Positions 46,299 to 55,757 of a stretch of 64,000 nucleotides of DNA are shown one piece after another. The notes under the pieces were generated by a model that was not told the origin of the DNA, did no database searches, and saw nothing but the letters and a program-made list of their open reading frames with translations. The position numbers and the translations under genes are program-made. Positions within the stretch are counted from its first letter, which is position 1; each line of letters starts with the position of its first letter. Origin of the DNA: Thiocystis violacea (GTDB taxonomy: Bacteria > Pseudomonadota > Gammaproteobacteria > Chromatiales > Chromatiaceae); NCBI RefSeq assembly GCF_016583575.1, contig NZ_NRRG01000003.1, positions 62,001 to 126,000 of the forward strand, read 5' to 3'.

Positions 46299-46383
46299 TG
46301 GAGATCCGTGGCGAGGTGAAGGAAGGCCGGGACATCCAGCGTCAGGCGCGGATCGGGATTCCCTGGGGTCGAGGAGGCGTCCA

Positions 46384-47907
46384 TCACCCAGACCCCGGCG
46401 TCACCCGATCCAGCCGACGATAGCCGATCGCCTCGCTCAGATGGGTGGAGTCGATGGCCCCGGCGCCCTGGAGATCGGCGATGGTACGGGCCACCTTGAG
46501 GATGCGGTGATAGGCCCGCGCGGACAGACCGAGCCGGGTCAGCGCCTGCTCCATCAGCCGCCGGCCCGTGGCGTCGAGCGCGCAGTCGCGATCGATCTCG
46601 CCCGGACTCAGCTCGCTGTTCGGCTTGCCGGCGCGCGCCTCCTGACGCTCGCGCGCGACGGCCACGCGGGCGCGCGCCGTGGCCGTGGTCTCGGCGCCGG
46701 CGGGCGGCGGCCCGCCGAGCCGGGAGACATCCAGCCGAGGCACCTCGACATGCATGTCGATGCGATCGAGCAAGGGGCCGGAGATCCGTCCGCGATACCG
46801 GGCGACCTGCTCCAGCGTGCAGCGACAGCGCCCGCTGCTGTCGCCCAGATAGCCGCAGGGACAGGGATTCATGGCCGCCACCAACTGGAATCGGGCCGGA
46901 AAACGCGCCTGTCGCGCGGCCCTGGAGATATCGATGTGACCGGACTCCAGGGGTTCGCGCAGCACCTCCAGCACCCGGCGATCGAATTCGGGCAGTTCGT
47001 CCAGGAAAAGCACGCCCCGGTGGGCCAGGGAGATCTCGCCCGGCTTGGGGTTGCTGCCCCCGCCCACCAGGGCCACGCCGGAGGCGGTATGGTGCGGCGA
47101 GCGGAAGGGGCGTTCGAGCCAGCGGACGGGATCGAAGGGGTCGCGACCACTGACGGAGCGGATCGCCGCCGTCTCCATCGCCTCGGCCTCGCCAAGCGGC
47201 GGCAGCAGGCCCGGCAACCGATTGGCCAGCATGGACTTACCCGTGCCCGGCGGGCCGATCATCAGCAGGCTGTGGGCGCCGGCGGCGGCGACCTCCAGGG
47301 CGCGCTTCGCCTGCTCCTGACCGCGCACCTCGGCCAGATCCGGATACTCGGGCGCGCGCTGGAGCGGACCATCCGACACCTGCGTCGACAGCAGAGCCGT
47401 CCCGTTCAGATGCTCGCAGACCTCAAGCAGATGGGACGCGGGCCGCACCAGCAGGCCGGTGACCAGGGCCGCCTCGGCGGCATTCTCCCTGGGCAGCACG
47501 AGCGAGCGTCCCGCGTCGCGCGCCGCCACGGCGATCGGCAGCACGCCATGTACCGCGCGCAACTGTCCGGACAGGGCCAGTTCGCCGACGAACTCGTATT
47601 CACCCAGCGCGGAGGCCGCCACCTGCCCGGAGGCACCGAGAATTCCGAGCGCGATGGGAAGATCGAAGCGACCGCCCTCCTTGGGCAGATCGGCGGGAGC
47701 CAGATTGATGGTGACGCGACCATCCGGAAAGCGGAAGCGGCCGTTGAGCAGGGCTCCCCGCACCCGGTCACGGCTTTCCTTCACCGCCATCTCGGGCAGG
47801 CCGACGATGGACATCACGGGCAGCCCACCGGACAGATGCACCTCGACCGTCACCGATGGGGCATGAATCCCGACACGCGCACGACTATGAAGGATACAGA
47901 GCGCCAA
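46384..47907 (-). CDS. comM: YifB/ComM family Mg-chelatase-like AAA+ ATPase
   Basis: This 507-residue protein starts with the family segment HSRARVGIHAPSVTVEVHLSGGLP. It has the Walker A GPPGTGKSML, a Mg-chelatase I domain and a zinc-binding-like PCPCGYLGD. ComM is a helicase promoting branch migration in natural transformation. Despite the Mg-chelatase name it is unrelated to bacteriochlorophyll here. It follows ubiK by 15 nt. Confidence 0.93.
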   Translation of the reverse strand: MALCILHSRARVGIHAPSVTVEVHLSGGLPVMSIVGLPEMAVKESRDRVRGALLNGRFRFPDGRVTINLAPADLPKEGGRFDLPIALGILGASGQVAASALGEYEFVGELALSGQLRAVHGVLPIAVAARDAGRSLVLPRENAAEAALVTGLLVRPASHLLEVCEHLNGTALLSTQVSDGPLQRAPEYPDLAEVRGQEQAKRALEVAAAGAHSLLMIGPPGTGKSMLANRLPGLLPPLGEAEAMETAAIRSVSGRDPFDPVRWLERPFRSPHHTASGVALVGGGSNPKPGEISLAHRGVLFLDELPEFDRRVLEVLREPLESGHIDISRAARQARFPARFQLVAAMNPCPCGYLGDSSGRCRCTLEQVARYRGRISGPLLDRIDMHVEVPRLDVSRLGGPPPAGAETTATARARVAVARERQEARAGKPNSELSPGEIDRDCALDATGRRLMEQALTRLGLSARAYHRILKVARTIADLQGAGAIDSTHLSEAIGYRRLDRVTPGSG

Positions 47908-47922
47908 TTCCCGGCCGAACGC

Positions 47923-48189
47923 TCAGTCCGATGGGGCGCGCGTCGCCGCGAGCGCCCGTTCCAACGCGGCGACCTGGGTCTCCAGCACGGCCAGCTTCTC
48001 GCGCGTGCGCGCCAGCACGGCCGACTGAACGTCGAATTCCTCGCGGGTCACCAGATCGAGCCGCGACAGGCCGGCCTCCAGCGAGGCGCGGACATTGCGG
48101 TTGATATCCTCCTGCAACACCTGGAGCCCCTTCGGCATGGCCGAGGACAGACGTTGCACCAGGTCATCGAATTGTTTTGGGTCCAGCAT
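47923..48189 (-). CDS. ubiK: Ubiquinone biosynthesis accessory factor UbiK
   Basis: This 88-residue BMFP (YqiC) protein is a membrane-surface helix (DPKQFDDLVQRLSSAMP) plus a C-terminal coiled coil (LARTREKLAVLETQVAALERAL). UbiK binds UbiJ in the aerobic ubiquinone synthesis complex. It is the first gene of the leftward ubiK-comM pair. Confidence 0.92.
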   Translation of the reverse strand: MLDPKQFDDLVQRLSSAMPKGLQVLQEDINRNVRASLEAGLSRLDLVTREEFDVQSAVLARTREKLAVLETQVAALERALAATRAPSD

Positions 48190-48353
48190 CGGGAAACCTC
48201 TGCGATAGGGTCATTAGAGACTCCAGGCGGCGCGGATCTCGGTTTCACCCAGCGCCTCGCCGCTAAGGCGAGGGGCGAGTCGGAGCCTGGACCGGCCGGG
48301 AATATTGAACCCGCATTATAGGCGCGGGGCTTCGAGGCGTCTTCGACATCGAG

Positions 48354-48370
48354 CGCACCATAAAAGTGCG
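48354..48370 (+). promoter_or_regulatory. NtrC-like binding box 1
   Basis: CGCACC-ATAAA-AGTGCG has the NtrC geometry (6-bp arms, 5-bp spacer; consensus TGCACC-N5-GGTGCA) with 10 of 12 arm positions matching. Its centre is about 140 bp upstream of the predicted sigma-54 transcription start, as for enhancer sites. Confidence 0.65.
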
Positions 48371-48394
48371 GACGACTCGGAGGACCTTTTTCGA

Positions 48395-48411
48395 TGCCTT
48401 ATTTTGGCGCA
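48395..48411 (+). promoter_or_regulatory. NtrC-like binding box 2 (weaker)
   Basis: TGCCTT-ATTTT-GGCGCA has the same 6-5-6 geometry; the right arm is 5/6 to GGTGCA and the left is degenerate. Its centre is 41 bp (about four helical turns) from box 1, as expected for co-operative NtrC dimers. Confidence 0.45.
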
Positions 48412-48475
48412 AGCGACTGTTGCGAGTTTCACACATGAGGCCGAAAAGCCTCTGTTTTTGCGTGATCCATCCCCT

Positions 48476-48492
48476 CTGGCATGTTACGTGCT
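48476..48492 (+). promoter_or_regulatory. Sigma-54 (RpoN) promoter
   Basis: CTGGCATGTTACGTGCT matches YTGGCAYG-N4-TTGCW at all but one position. GG (48478-48479) and GC (48490-48491) are 10 bp apart as required. Transcription would start near 48503, about 95 nt before the TorF-type porin gene. Confidence 0.78.
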
Positions 48493-48596
48493 GATGTCGG
48501 CAGTACGACAATCATGGCCTGCCGGTCTGTTCCGGGCTCTGGTCTGGCCTCCCAAACCTCCCTCGCGGATACCCGTACCAAACAGAGGAACCCATC

Positions 48597-49325
48597 ATGA
48601 AGTCACAACGTATCAGCGCCCTAGCCGCGGTCGGCGCCATGGCCATTGGGCTGGGCGTCCAGCAGAACGCCGCGGCCGAGGATCCGAATTCCGTCAGCGC
48701 CAATATCGGCGCCGTCAGTAACTACATGTGGCGCGGCCAGACCCAGACCGACAATGGGCCGGCGATCCAGGGTGGCGTCGATTATGCTCACGCGAGCGGT
48801 TTCTCCGCCGGTACCTGGGTTTCGAACGTCGACTTCGGCGCGGGCGACGAGACCAACTACGAGCTCGACCTCTACGCCGGCTTCGGCGGCGCCATCAACG
48901 ACGACCTGAGCTACGCGCTCAAGCTCATCTACTACGCCTATCCGGACGGGCGCGATCTTGATTTCTCCGAGCTCGGCGCGAGCGCGACCTACAAATGGGT
49001 CACCGCCGGCATCGACTACACCTTCTACGGCCAGGCGGACGACGCTCGGGGCGTTCTCGATGACGAGGCGAATTACATCGAGGGCGACCTCTATTACCAC
49101 GCCAGCGTCGACCTGGATCTGCCCTACGAGCTGGGCCTGAGCATCCGCGGCGGTTACTACGATTTCCGCTACAACGACGGAGGCAACGACTACGCCCACT
49201 GGGGTCTGTCGCTCAGCCGCGAGGCCGGCGATTTCGGCACCTTCAGCCTGAACTACGATCAGGTCGGCCGCGATACCTACGACGAGGATCCGAAGATCTG
49301 GGTCGGCTGGCTGAAGTCGTTCTGA
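48597..49325 (+). CDS. TorF family putative porin (Gcw_chp)
   Basis: This 242-residue outer-membrane protein has a signal peptide (ending NAAA) and the family hallmark NYMWRGQTQT shortly after cleavage. Repeating beta-strands and a C-terminal WVGWLKSF follow. Proteins of this family are often linked to glnK-amt genes. Here it sits behind a sigma-54 promoter just before glnK, suggesting a role in uptake of nitrogenous solutes under nitrogen limitation. Confidence 0.85.
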   Translation: MKSQRISALAAVGAMAIGLGVQQNAAAEDPNSVSANIGAVSNYMWRGQTQTDNGPAIQGGVDYAHASGFSAGTWVSNVDFGAGDETNYELDLYAGFGGAINDDLSYALKLIYYAYPDGRDLDFSELGASATYKWVTAGIDYTFYGQADDARGVLDDEANYIEGDLYYHASVDLDLPYELGLSIRGGYYDFRYNDGGNDYAHWGLSLSREAGDFGTFSLNYDQVGRDTYDEDPKIWVGWLKSF

Positions 49326-49739
<414 letters not shown>

Positions 49740-49758
49740 TTCAGGACCGGGAGACCTA

Positions 49759-51075
49759 ATGGTGAAATCGCTTCGCACACAACCCCTGATACGACCGCTG
49801 CTCGCGGCCCTGCTGACCTTCGCGCCCCTGCTGGCCTTCGGCCAGGAAGAAGCCGTGATCGACTCGGGCGACACAGCCTGGATGCTGACCGCGACCGCGC
49901 TGGTCCTCTTCATGACCATCCCGGGCCTGTCGCTCTTCTACGCCGGCCTGGTGCGCGCCAAGAACGTGCTGTCGGTGCTGATGCAGTGCTTCGCCATCAC
50001 CGCCGCCATGAGCCTGCTCTGGGCCATCTATGGTTACAGCCTGGCCTTCACCGACGGCGGCTCGACGCAGAGCTTCATCGGCGGTCTGGACAAGCTCTTC
50101 CTGGCCGGCATGACGGTCGACTCGATCCAGGGAACCATCCCCGAGTCGGTCTACATGACCTTCCAGATGACCTTCGCGATCATCACCCCGGCCCTGATCG
50201 TCGGCGCCTTCGCCGAGCGGATGAAATTCTCGGCCATGCTGATCTTCATGGCCCTCTGGTTCACCCTGGTTTACGTGCCGATCTGGCACTGGGTCTGGGG
50301 CGGCGGCTGGATCGCCGAGATGGGCGCCCTGGACTTCGCGGGCGGCACCGTGGTGCACATCAACGCCGGCATCGCGGCCCTGATGGCGGCCCTCGTCCTG
50401 GGCAAGCGCAAGGGCTATCCGGGCACCGCCATGCCTCCGCATAACCTGGGCCTGACGGTCATCGGCGCCTCCATGCTGTGGGTCGGCTGGTTCGGCTTCA
50501 ACGCCGGATCGGAACTCGCCGCCGACGGCACCGCCGGCATGGCCATGACGGTCACCCAGCTCGCGACCGCGACCGCGGCTCTGACCTGGATGTTCGCGGA
50601 GTGGATCAACCACGGCAAACCCTCGGTCCTGGGCATCGCCACCGGCGCGGTCGCCGGTCTGGTAGCCATCACCCCGGCCTCCGGCACCGCCGGCCCCATG
50701 GGCGCCATCATGATCGGCTTCGCCGGCGCGCTCTTCGCCTTCATCGCCTCGACCAAGGTCAAGCGCTGGCTCGGCTATGACGATTCGCTCGACGTCTGGG
50801 GCGTGCATGGCGTGGCGGGCATCGTCGGCGCCATCCTCACCGGTGTCTTCGCGGACGTCAGCCTCGGCGGCTCCGGCCTGGCGGAGGGCGTGACCATGGG
50901 CGGACAGGTCTGGGTCCAGTTCCTGTCCGTGATGGCCACCCTGGTCTATGGTGGCCTGGTGAGTCTGATCATTCTCCTCATCATCAAGGCGACGATCGGT
51001 CTGCGCGTCACCGAGGAACAGGAAACCGAGGGTCTCGACCTCTCGCAACACGACGAACGCGGTTACATTCTCTAA
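49759..51075 (+). CDS. amtB: Ammonium transporter 1
   Basis: This 438-residue Amt protein with a signal peptide (LLAFGQ) starts at ATG 49759 behind GGGAG. It has eleven membrane helices. The phenylalanine gate region, the twin-His segment DVWGVHGVAGIVGAILTG and VVHINAGIAAL are visible. It would be gated by GlnK. Its C-terminal tail GLRVTEEQETEGLDLSQHDE is the PII-contact tail. Confidence 0.95.
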   Translation: MVKSLRTQPLIRPLLAALLTFAPLLAFGQEEAVIDSGDTAWMLTATALVLFMTIPGLSLFYAGLVRAKNVLSVLMQCFAITAAMSLLWAIYGYSLAFTDGGSTQSFIGGLDKLFLAGMTVDSIQGTIPESVYMTFQMTFAIITPALIVGAFAERMKFSAMLIFMALWFTLVYVPIWHWVWGGGWIAEMGALDFAGGTVVHINAGIAALMAALVLGKRKGYPGTAMPPHNLGLTVIGASMLWVGWFGFNAGSELAADGTAGMAMTVTQLATATAALTWMFAEWINHGKPSVLGIATGAVAGLVAITPASGTAGPMGAIMIGFAGALFAFIASTKVKRWLGYDDSLDVWGVHGVAGIVGAILTGVFADVSLGGSGLAEGVTMGGQVWVQFLSVMATLVYGGLVSLIILLIIKATIGLRVTEEQETEGLDLSQHDERGYIL

Positions 51076-51086
51076 CGACCACCCAA

Positions 51087-51110
51087 GCGGCCGGGCTCTC
51101 GCCCGGCCGC
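51087..51110 (+). terminator. Hairpin between the two ammonium transporter genes
   Basis: GCGGCCGGG pairs perfectly with CCCGGCCGC across a 6-nt loop, 11 nt after the amtB stop. It lacks a U-tract and probably only dampens read-through into the second amt gene. Confidence 0.5.
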
Positions 51111-51169
51111 CCTTCTCGCCCACCCAATCCTCGCACGATCCTCGCAACCAACAGGGAGGCGGCATCCCA

Positions 51170-52423
51170 GTGGACGCCACCACGCAACTCGGCTACGCGC
51201 TTGATACCTTCTATCTCCTGGTGACCGGGGCGCTGGCCATGTGGATGGCGGCCGGATTCGCCATGCTCGAGGCCGGTTTGGTCCGGGCCAAGAACACCGC
51301 CGAGATCCTGACCAAGAATCTCGCCCTCTTCGCCGTGTCCGGTCTCATGTACATGCTCGTGGGTTACGGGATCATGTACCCGGCGGGCGGCAACGGCCTG
51401 ATCCCCGACATCGCCTGGGGCTTCATGCTCGGCGGCGAGCAGGCGCTGGCCAAGGTGGCGGCCGAGGCGATCACGCATGCCCGCAGGGCCGACTTCTTCT
51501 TCCAGATGGTCTTCATCGCGACCGCCATGTCCATCGTCTCCGGGGCCGTGGCCGAGCGGATGAAGCTCTGGTCCTTCCTGATCTTCGCGGTGGTCCTGAC
51601 CGGCTTCATCTACCCGGTTCAAGGGTACTGGAAATGGGGCGGCGGCTGGTTGCAGGCGCTGGGTTTCAGCGACTTCGCCGGCTCCGGCCTGGTCCATCTG
51701 TGCGGCGCCTCGGCGGCGCTCGCCGGCGTCCTGCTGCTCGGTCCGCGCCAGGGGAAGTACGGCAAGGACGGCTCCATCCACGCCTTCCCAGGGGCCAATC
51801 TGCCCTTGGCGACGCTCGGAACCTTCATTCTCTGGTTCGGCTGGTTCGGCTTCAATGGCGGATCCCAGTTGGCGCTGAACGGCCTGGAGAACACCAACGC
51901 CGTCGCCGCGATCTTCGTCAACACCAACCTGGCCGCCGCCGGAGGAACCCTGCTCGGGCTGATCACGGCGCGTCTGCTGTTCGGCAAGGCCGACCTCACC
52001 ATGGCGCTCAACGGCGCGCTCGCCGGCCTGGTGGCCATCACCGCCGAACCGCTCACCCCATCCCCGCTGATGGCCGCGCTGATCGGCGGCATCGGCGGGG
52101 TTCTCGTGGTGTTCGCCATCGTCGCGCTCGACAAACTGCGGCTCGACGACCCGGTCGGGGCCATCTCGGTACATGGCGTGGTCGGCATCTGGGGACTCCT
52201 GGCAGTGCCCATCACCAACGACAACGCCGGATTCGCCGCTCAGTTGATCGGACTGAGCGCCATCCTCGGCTGGGTCTTCACGACCTCGCTCGTCTTCTGG
52301 TGGCTAATCAAGCGCACGCTGGGCATCCGGGTCAGCGAGGAAGAGGAGTACCTGGGCATCGACATCGGCGAATGCGGACTCGAAGCCTATCCCGAATTCG
52401 TCCGCTCGCGCGGGGCCCAATAA
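51170..52423 (+). CDS. Ammonium transporter 2 (divergent paralogue)
   Basis: The GTG start (GGGAGG 11 nt upstream) gives 417 residues. The protein has no signal peptide and begins directly with the first helix (FYLLVTGALAMWMAAGFAMLEAGL). The Amt twin-His region reads AISVHGVVGIWGLLAVP. It differs clearly from AmtB-1 and resembles the Amt type with an inserted segment (AITHARRADFFFQMVF). Its tail (GIRVSEEEEYLGIDIGE) still fits PII control. Confidence 0.92.
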   Translation: MDATTQLGYALDTFYLLVTGALAMWMAAGFAMLEAGLVRAKNTAEILTKNLALFAVSGLMYMLVGYGIMYPAGGNGLIPDIAWGFMLGGEQALAKVAAEAITHARRADFFFQMVFIATAMSIVSGAVAERMKLWSFLIFAVVLTGFIYPVQGYWKWGGGWLQALGFSDFAGSGLVHLCGASAALAGVLLLGPRQGKYGKDGSIHAFPGANLPLATLGTFILWFGWFGFNGGSQLALNGLENTNAVAAIFVNTNLAAAGGTLLGLITARLLFGKADLTMALNGALAGLVAITAEPLTPSPLMAALIGGIGGVLVVFAIVALDKLRLDDPVGAISVHGVVGIWGLLAVPITNDNAGFAAQLIGLSAILGWVFTTSLVFWWLIKRTLGIRVSEEEEYLGIDIGECGLEAYPEFVRSRGAQ

Positions 52424-52827
52424 ACGGCCGACCCGCCATTCCGTGAGCGACGCCAGGGACAGAACCTCCGGATCGGTCTTTGATTTCTTCCTGTTGTGAT
52501 TTCATTGGGGCCGCATGGCCCCATTTTTTTGCTGGAGCGCGGGTTCCGGCCCCTCGATCAGGGTTTCGATCGGGGCCGGACGGCGCGATCGCTCCTCGCC
52601 AGGCCGTCCCATCGGTCGGGCGGGTCAGTCCCGTGACGCCCCTCTCAGATCGGATCGACGGAACTTCCCTATCATTCCTGGCCGAATCATTACTTGGACC
52701 CCAATAGCCGCCAGCGGCTCGCGGGGCGGAAGGGTCGGGAGACGAACAGGGCCGCGCGACCGTTCCAAGGCCGGGGTCGCGGCCCGCCTCCAAGTCCCGC
52801 GGATTCACGTTCACCGGATGGATCATC
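52424..52827. other. Gap between the amt and GH3 genes
   Basis: Apart from the terminator at 52507-52530, no gene, repeat or clear promoter was recognised in these 404 bp; the GH3 gene promoter presumably lies in the right part. Confidence 0.5.
52507..52530 (+). terminator. Rho-independent terminator of the nitrogen module
   Basis: GGGGCC-GCAT-GGCCCC is followed by A and a run of T. It is the strongest intrinsic terminator in the window and closes the glnK-amt transcript. Confidence 0.9.
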
Positions 52828-54474
52828 ATGACATTTTCGACCGAACTGGCGGCCCTCAAGGGTCCGGCTCTCTGGCAACATTTCGCTGGTCTGTGCGAGC
52901 GCGCCTCCTCGGTTCAGGAAAGGCTGCTGCTTGACCTGACGCGGCGAAACGCGAACAGCCGCTTCGGTCGCGAGCACGGATTCGACGCGATCACCTCGAT
53001 CGAGGACTTCCGCCGCCAGGTTCCATTGCGCGACTGGAATGAAATCGAGCCCTACGTGACCGCCCTGGTCGAGGGCGAAACGGACGCCCTGACCAGCGGG
53101 CAGCCGGTTTCGCGCTTCGTCATGACGAGCGGAACCACCGGAACCCCGAAGCTCATCCCGGCCAATGAAGCGACGCAGCAGGCCAATGGCGTCAGCATGG
53201 CGCTGCGCCTGCTCGGCGTCCTGCGCGACCATCCGGAGGTGATGCGCGGAGACATCCTCGCGCTGGCCAACACGGCGGTCGCCGGCCAGACCGCGAGCGG
53301 CATTCCCTATGGATCCGCCTCGGGCATGTCCATGAACCGCGCGCCCGAGGAGCTTCGACAACGCTTCGCCTATCCGCCGGCGGTGCTGGAGATCAAGGAT
53401 CCGGCCAGCCGCGTCCAGGCCATGCTGCGTTTCGCCCTGGAGCGCGATCTGGCGCTGGCGATCGGCAACAATCCGCTCAATTTCACCCAACTCTTCGACG
53501 CCCTGCCGGCGCATGCGGAGTCGCTAATCGCCGACATCGAGGCCGGCACGCTCACCACGCCGACCCCGCTGCCGGAGGAGTTGCGCCAGCGTCTGGAAAG
53601 CGATCTATGGCCGAATCCGGAACGCGCGGAGGCGCTAAGGGCCTTGGATGTCCTGTCCGCCCGCGCGGCCTGGCCGAACTTGCGTCTGATCGTCTGCTGG
53701 AAGACGGGTCTCATGAGTCGCTTCCTGGACGAGCTGGCCGAACGCTGCCCGCCGGGCACCATCTTCCGCGAGTACGGCTACGGCGCCAGCGAGGGGCTCC
53801 TGACGATTCCCGCGAGCGACGAGACCTCCGCCGGCGTTTTGGCCATTCACGGCATCTTCTTCGAGTTCCTGCCCGAGGAGGCGACCGCGACCCCGGACGC
53901 CCCGACGCTCCTGGCCCATGAATTGGAGGTCGGCCAACGCTATCAACTGGTGCTGACCACCGCCGCCGGTCTCTATCGCTATGTCCTGGGCGATCTGGTG
54001 GAGGTTCAGGGCTTCCTCGGTCAGGCGCCGCTGATCACCTTCCAGCGCAAGGTGGGCGATGTACTGAATCTGCTGGGCGAGAAGATCGACGCCCGTCAGG
54101 TGGCCATGGCGATGGAATCCGCGCAAGGCGCCGGCGGTGTGGCGATCCGTCACTTTCAATGGCTGGCGGACGAGGCGACGCTGGGCTATGAGCTGTGCGT
54201 GGAACCCGCGACGGACGGCGAGGAGGCCCAGTGGAGAACGCTGATCCAAGCCTTCGACCAGGAACTGCGAACCCTGAGCTACGGCTATGATCTGCGCCGC
54301 GGCAACGGCACCTTCAAGCCACCCAGGCTGCGGCTGATGCGCTCGGGCTGGCTGACGGCACTCTCGCAACGCGGCGGCTATCAGGCCAAGCCGAAGATCG
54401 TCGCCACTCAACTGGCCGAGGCGGCGTTCACCGAGCGCTTCGTCACGCCGACCGATCCGGCCCCGGCCGTCTAG
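52828..54474 (+). CDS. GH3 family acyl-adenylate/amidation enzyme
   Basis: This 548-residue member of the GH3 branch of adenylate-forming enzymes has VMTSGTTGTPKLIP as its phosphate loop, YGASEGLL for adenine binding, and YRYVLGDLVEV before the mobile C-terminal domain. Plant GH3 enzymes join carboxylates to amino acids; bacterial substrates are mostly unknown. It ends 11 bp before an MFS exporter gene, suggesting that the product is exported. Confidence 0.9.
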   Translation: MTFSTELAALKGPALWQHFAGLCERASSVQERLLLDLTRRNANSRFGREHGFDAITSIEDFRRQVPLRDWNEIEPYVTALVEGETDALTSGQPVSRFVMTSGTTGTPKLIPANEATQQANGVSMALRLLGVLRDHPEVMRGDILALANTAVAGQTASGIPYGSASGMSMNRAPEELRQRFAYPPAVLEIKDPASRVQAMLRFALERDLALAIGNNPLNFTQLFDALPAHAESLIADIEAGTLTTPTPLPEELRQRLESDLWPNPERAEALRALDVLSARAAWPNLRLIVCWKTGLMSRFLDELAERCPPGTIFREYGYGASEGLLTIPASDETSAGVLAIHGIFFEFLPEEATATPDAPTLLAHELEVGQRYQLVLTTAAGLYRYVLGDLVEVQGFLGQAPLITFQRKVGDVLNLLGEKIDARQVAMAMESAQGAGGVAIRHFQWLADEATLGYELCVEPATDGEEAQWRTLIQAFDQELRTLSYGYDLRRGNGTFKPPRLRLMRSGWLTALSQRGGYQAKPKIVATQLAEAAFTERFVTPTDPAPAV

Positions 54475-54485
54475 GCGACACCGAC

Positions 54486-55757
54486 ATGCTCACCCTGCTT
54501 AACACCTTCAAGGAACGCAACTACAGCCTCTTTTTCACCGGCCAGGGGCTATCCCTGATCGGTTACTGGATCCAGAGCACGACCTTCAACTGGCTGCTCT
54601 ACCAACTGACCGATTCGGCCCTGATGCTGGGTTATCTGAGCGCCGCCATCAATCTGCCGGTGCTGCTGCTGTTACCGTTCGCCGGCTCGCTGGTCGACCG
54701 CTTCGACCGGCGACGCCTGCTGATCGTCCTGCAGGTGCTCTTCACCGTGCAGGCGCTGGCGCTAGCGGTGCTGACCCATTTCGATCTCCTGACCCTGCCG
54801 CTCATCGTCTTCATGGGCTGTCTGATGAGCCTGCTGACCGCCTTCGACGGCCCCAGCCGTCAGGCGATCATTCCGCAATTGGTGACGAACCGCGACAACC
54901 TGCCCGCGGCCATCTCGCTGAACTCCATTCTCTTCAACAGTTCGCGCGCCATCGGACCGCCCCTGGCGGGCTGGATCATGGCGCAGACCGGCCCGGCGCC
55001 CTGCTTCCTGCTCAACGCGGTGAGCTATCTGTTCATGATCAGCGCCCTGCTGCTCATGCACCTGGGCAAACCGAGCATCGGTGGCGGAAAGCCAGGTCGG
55101 CGGCAAGGCGCCATGGACAACCTGCGGCTCATTCTGAGCCTCCCGCCACTGCGCTATCTGATCTTCTCCTACATGCTGGTGGCGGTCGCGACCATGTCGG
55201 TCTATGTGATGCTGCCCGTCTGGGCCGGCGAGGTCATGGGCAGCGGCCCGCAGGGGCTGGGATGGATGATGGGCGGCATCGGCGCCGGGGCGCTGATCGG
55301 CGCGGCGCTGATCGGCACGCAACGAGAACCGGCTCGTCTCTGGCCGATGTTCCGGCTCGCGGCGGTGCTGCTCGGCCTGGCGCTGATTCTGCTGTCGGTC
55401 TCCCATGGACTCTGGCTGGCGATGCTGGTCACCCTGCTGCTCGGCCTGGCCTACATCGCCCAGGGAGTCGCCGCCAACACCCTGTTGCAGCTCAGTATCG
55501 ACGACGAGCATCGCGCCGGCGTCATGGCCTTCTATCTGCTGGCCGTGTTCGGGTCCATTCCGGTGGGTAATCTGCTAGGCGGCTGGCTGAGCCAGGTGCT
55601 GGGACTGCACGGCGCGGCACTGACGGGGGGCCTCGCGGTCCTGGCCGTGACCGCCCTGTTCTGGCCGACGAGCACGCGGATCATCCGCGACCTGGCCGAG
55701 CCCGAGGTACCCCCGGCCCCCGCGCGCGATCTTGAACGAGTCGAGGTGACCGAATGA
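54486..55757 (+). CDS. MFS transporter
   Basis: This 423-residue protein has about twelve membrane helices. The MFS signature region LVDRFDRRRLLI between helices 2 and 3 and FDGPSRQAIIPQLV after helix 4 resemble the EntS/MFS_3 exporter group. It is translationally close to the GH3 gene and likely carries that enzyme's product. There is no evidence for the substrate. Confidence 0.9.
   Translation: MLTLLNTFKERNYSLFFTGQGLSLIGYWIQSTTFNWLLYQLTDSALMLGYLSAAINLPVLLLLPFAGSLVDRFDRRRLLIVLQVLFTVQALALAVLTHFDLLTLPLIVFMGCLMSLLTAFDGPSRQAIIPQLVTNRDNLPAAISLNSILFNSSRAIGPPLAGWIMAQTGPAPCFLLNAVSYLFMISALLLMHLGKPSIGGGKPGRRQGAMDNLRLILSLPPLRYLIFSYMLVAVATMSVYVMLPVWAGEVMGSGPQGLGWMMGGIGAGALIGAALIGTQREPARLWPMFRLAAVLLGLALILLSVSHGLWLAMLVTLLLGLAYIAQGVAANTLLQLSIDDEHRAGVMAFYLLAVFGSIPVGNLLGGWLSQVLGLHGAALTGGLAVLAVTALFWPTSTRIIRDLAEPEVPPAPARDLERVEVTE

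Larger units (their letters stand above)
48190..48596. other. Regulatory gap between ubiK and the nitrogen module
   Basis: About 407 bp without a gene. It holds two NtrC-like boxes and a sigma-54 promoter directed toward the TorF-type porin and glnK (listed separately). The ubiK promoter must lie in the left part but was not resolved. Confidence 0.6.

Noticed and set aside
46384-47907. Mg-chelatase-like protein considered as a bchI homologue
   Set aside because: The N-terminal region and the length are those of YifB/ComM, and it is linked to ubiK, not to pigment genes.
48404-48423. Second sigma-54-like sequence (TTGGC ... TTGC)
   Set aside because: GG and GC are separated by 14 bp instead of 10, which RpoN does not tolerate.
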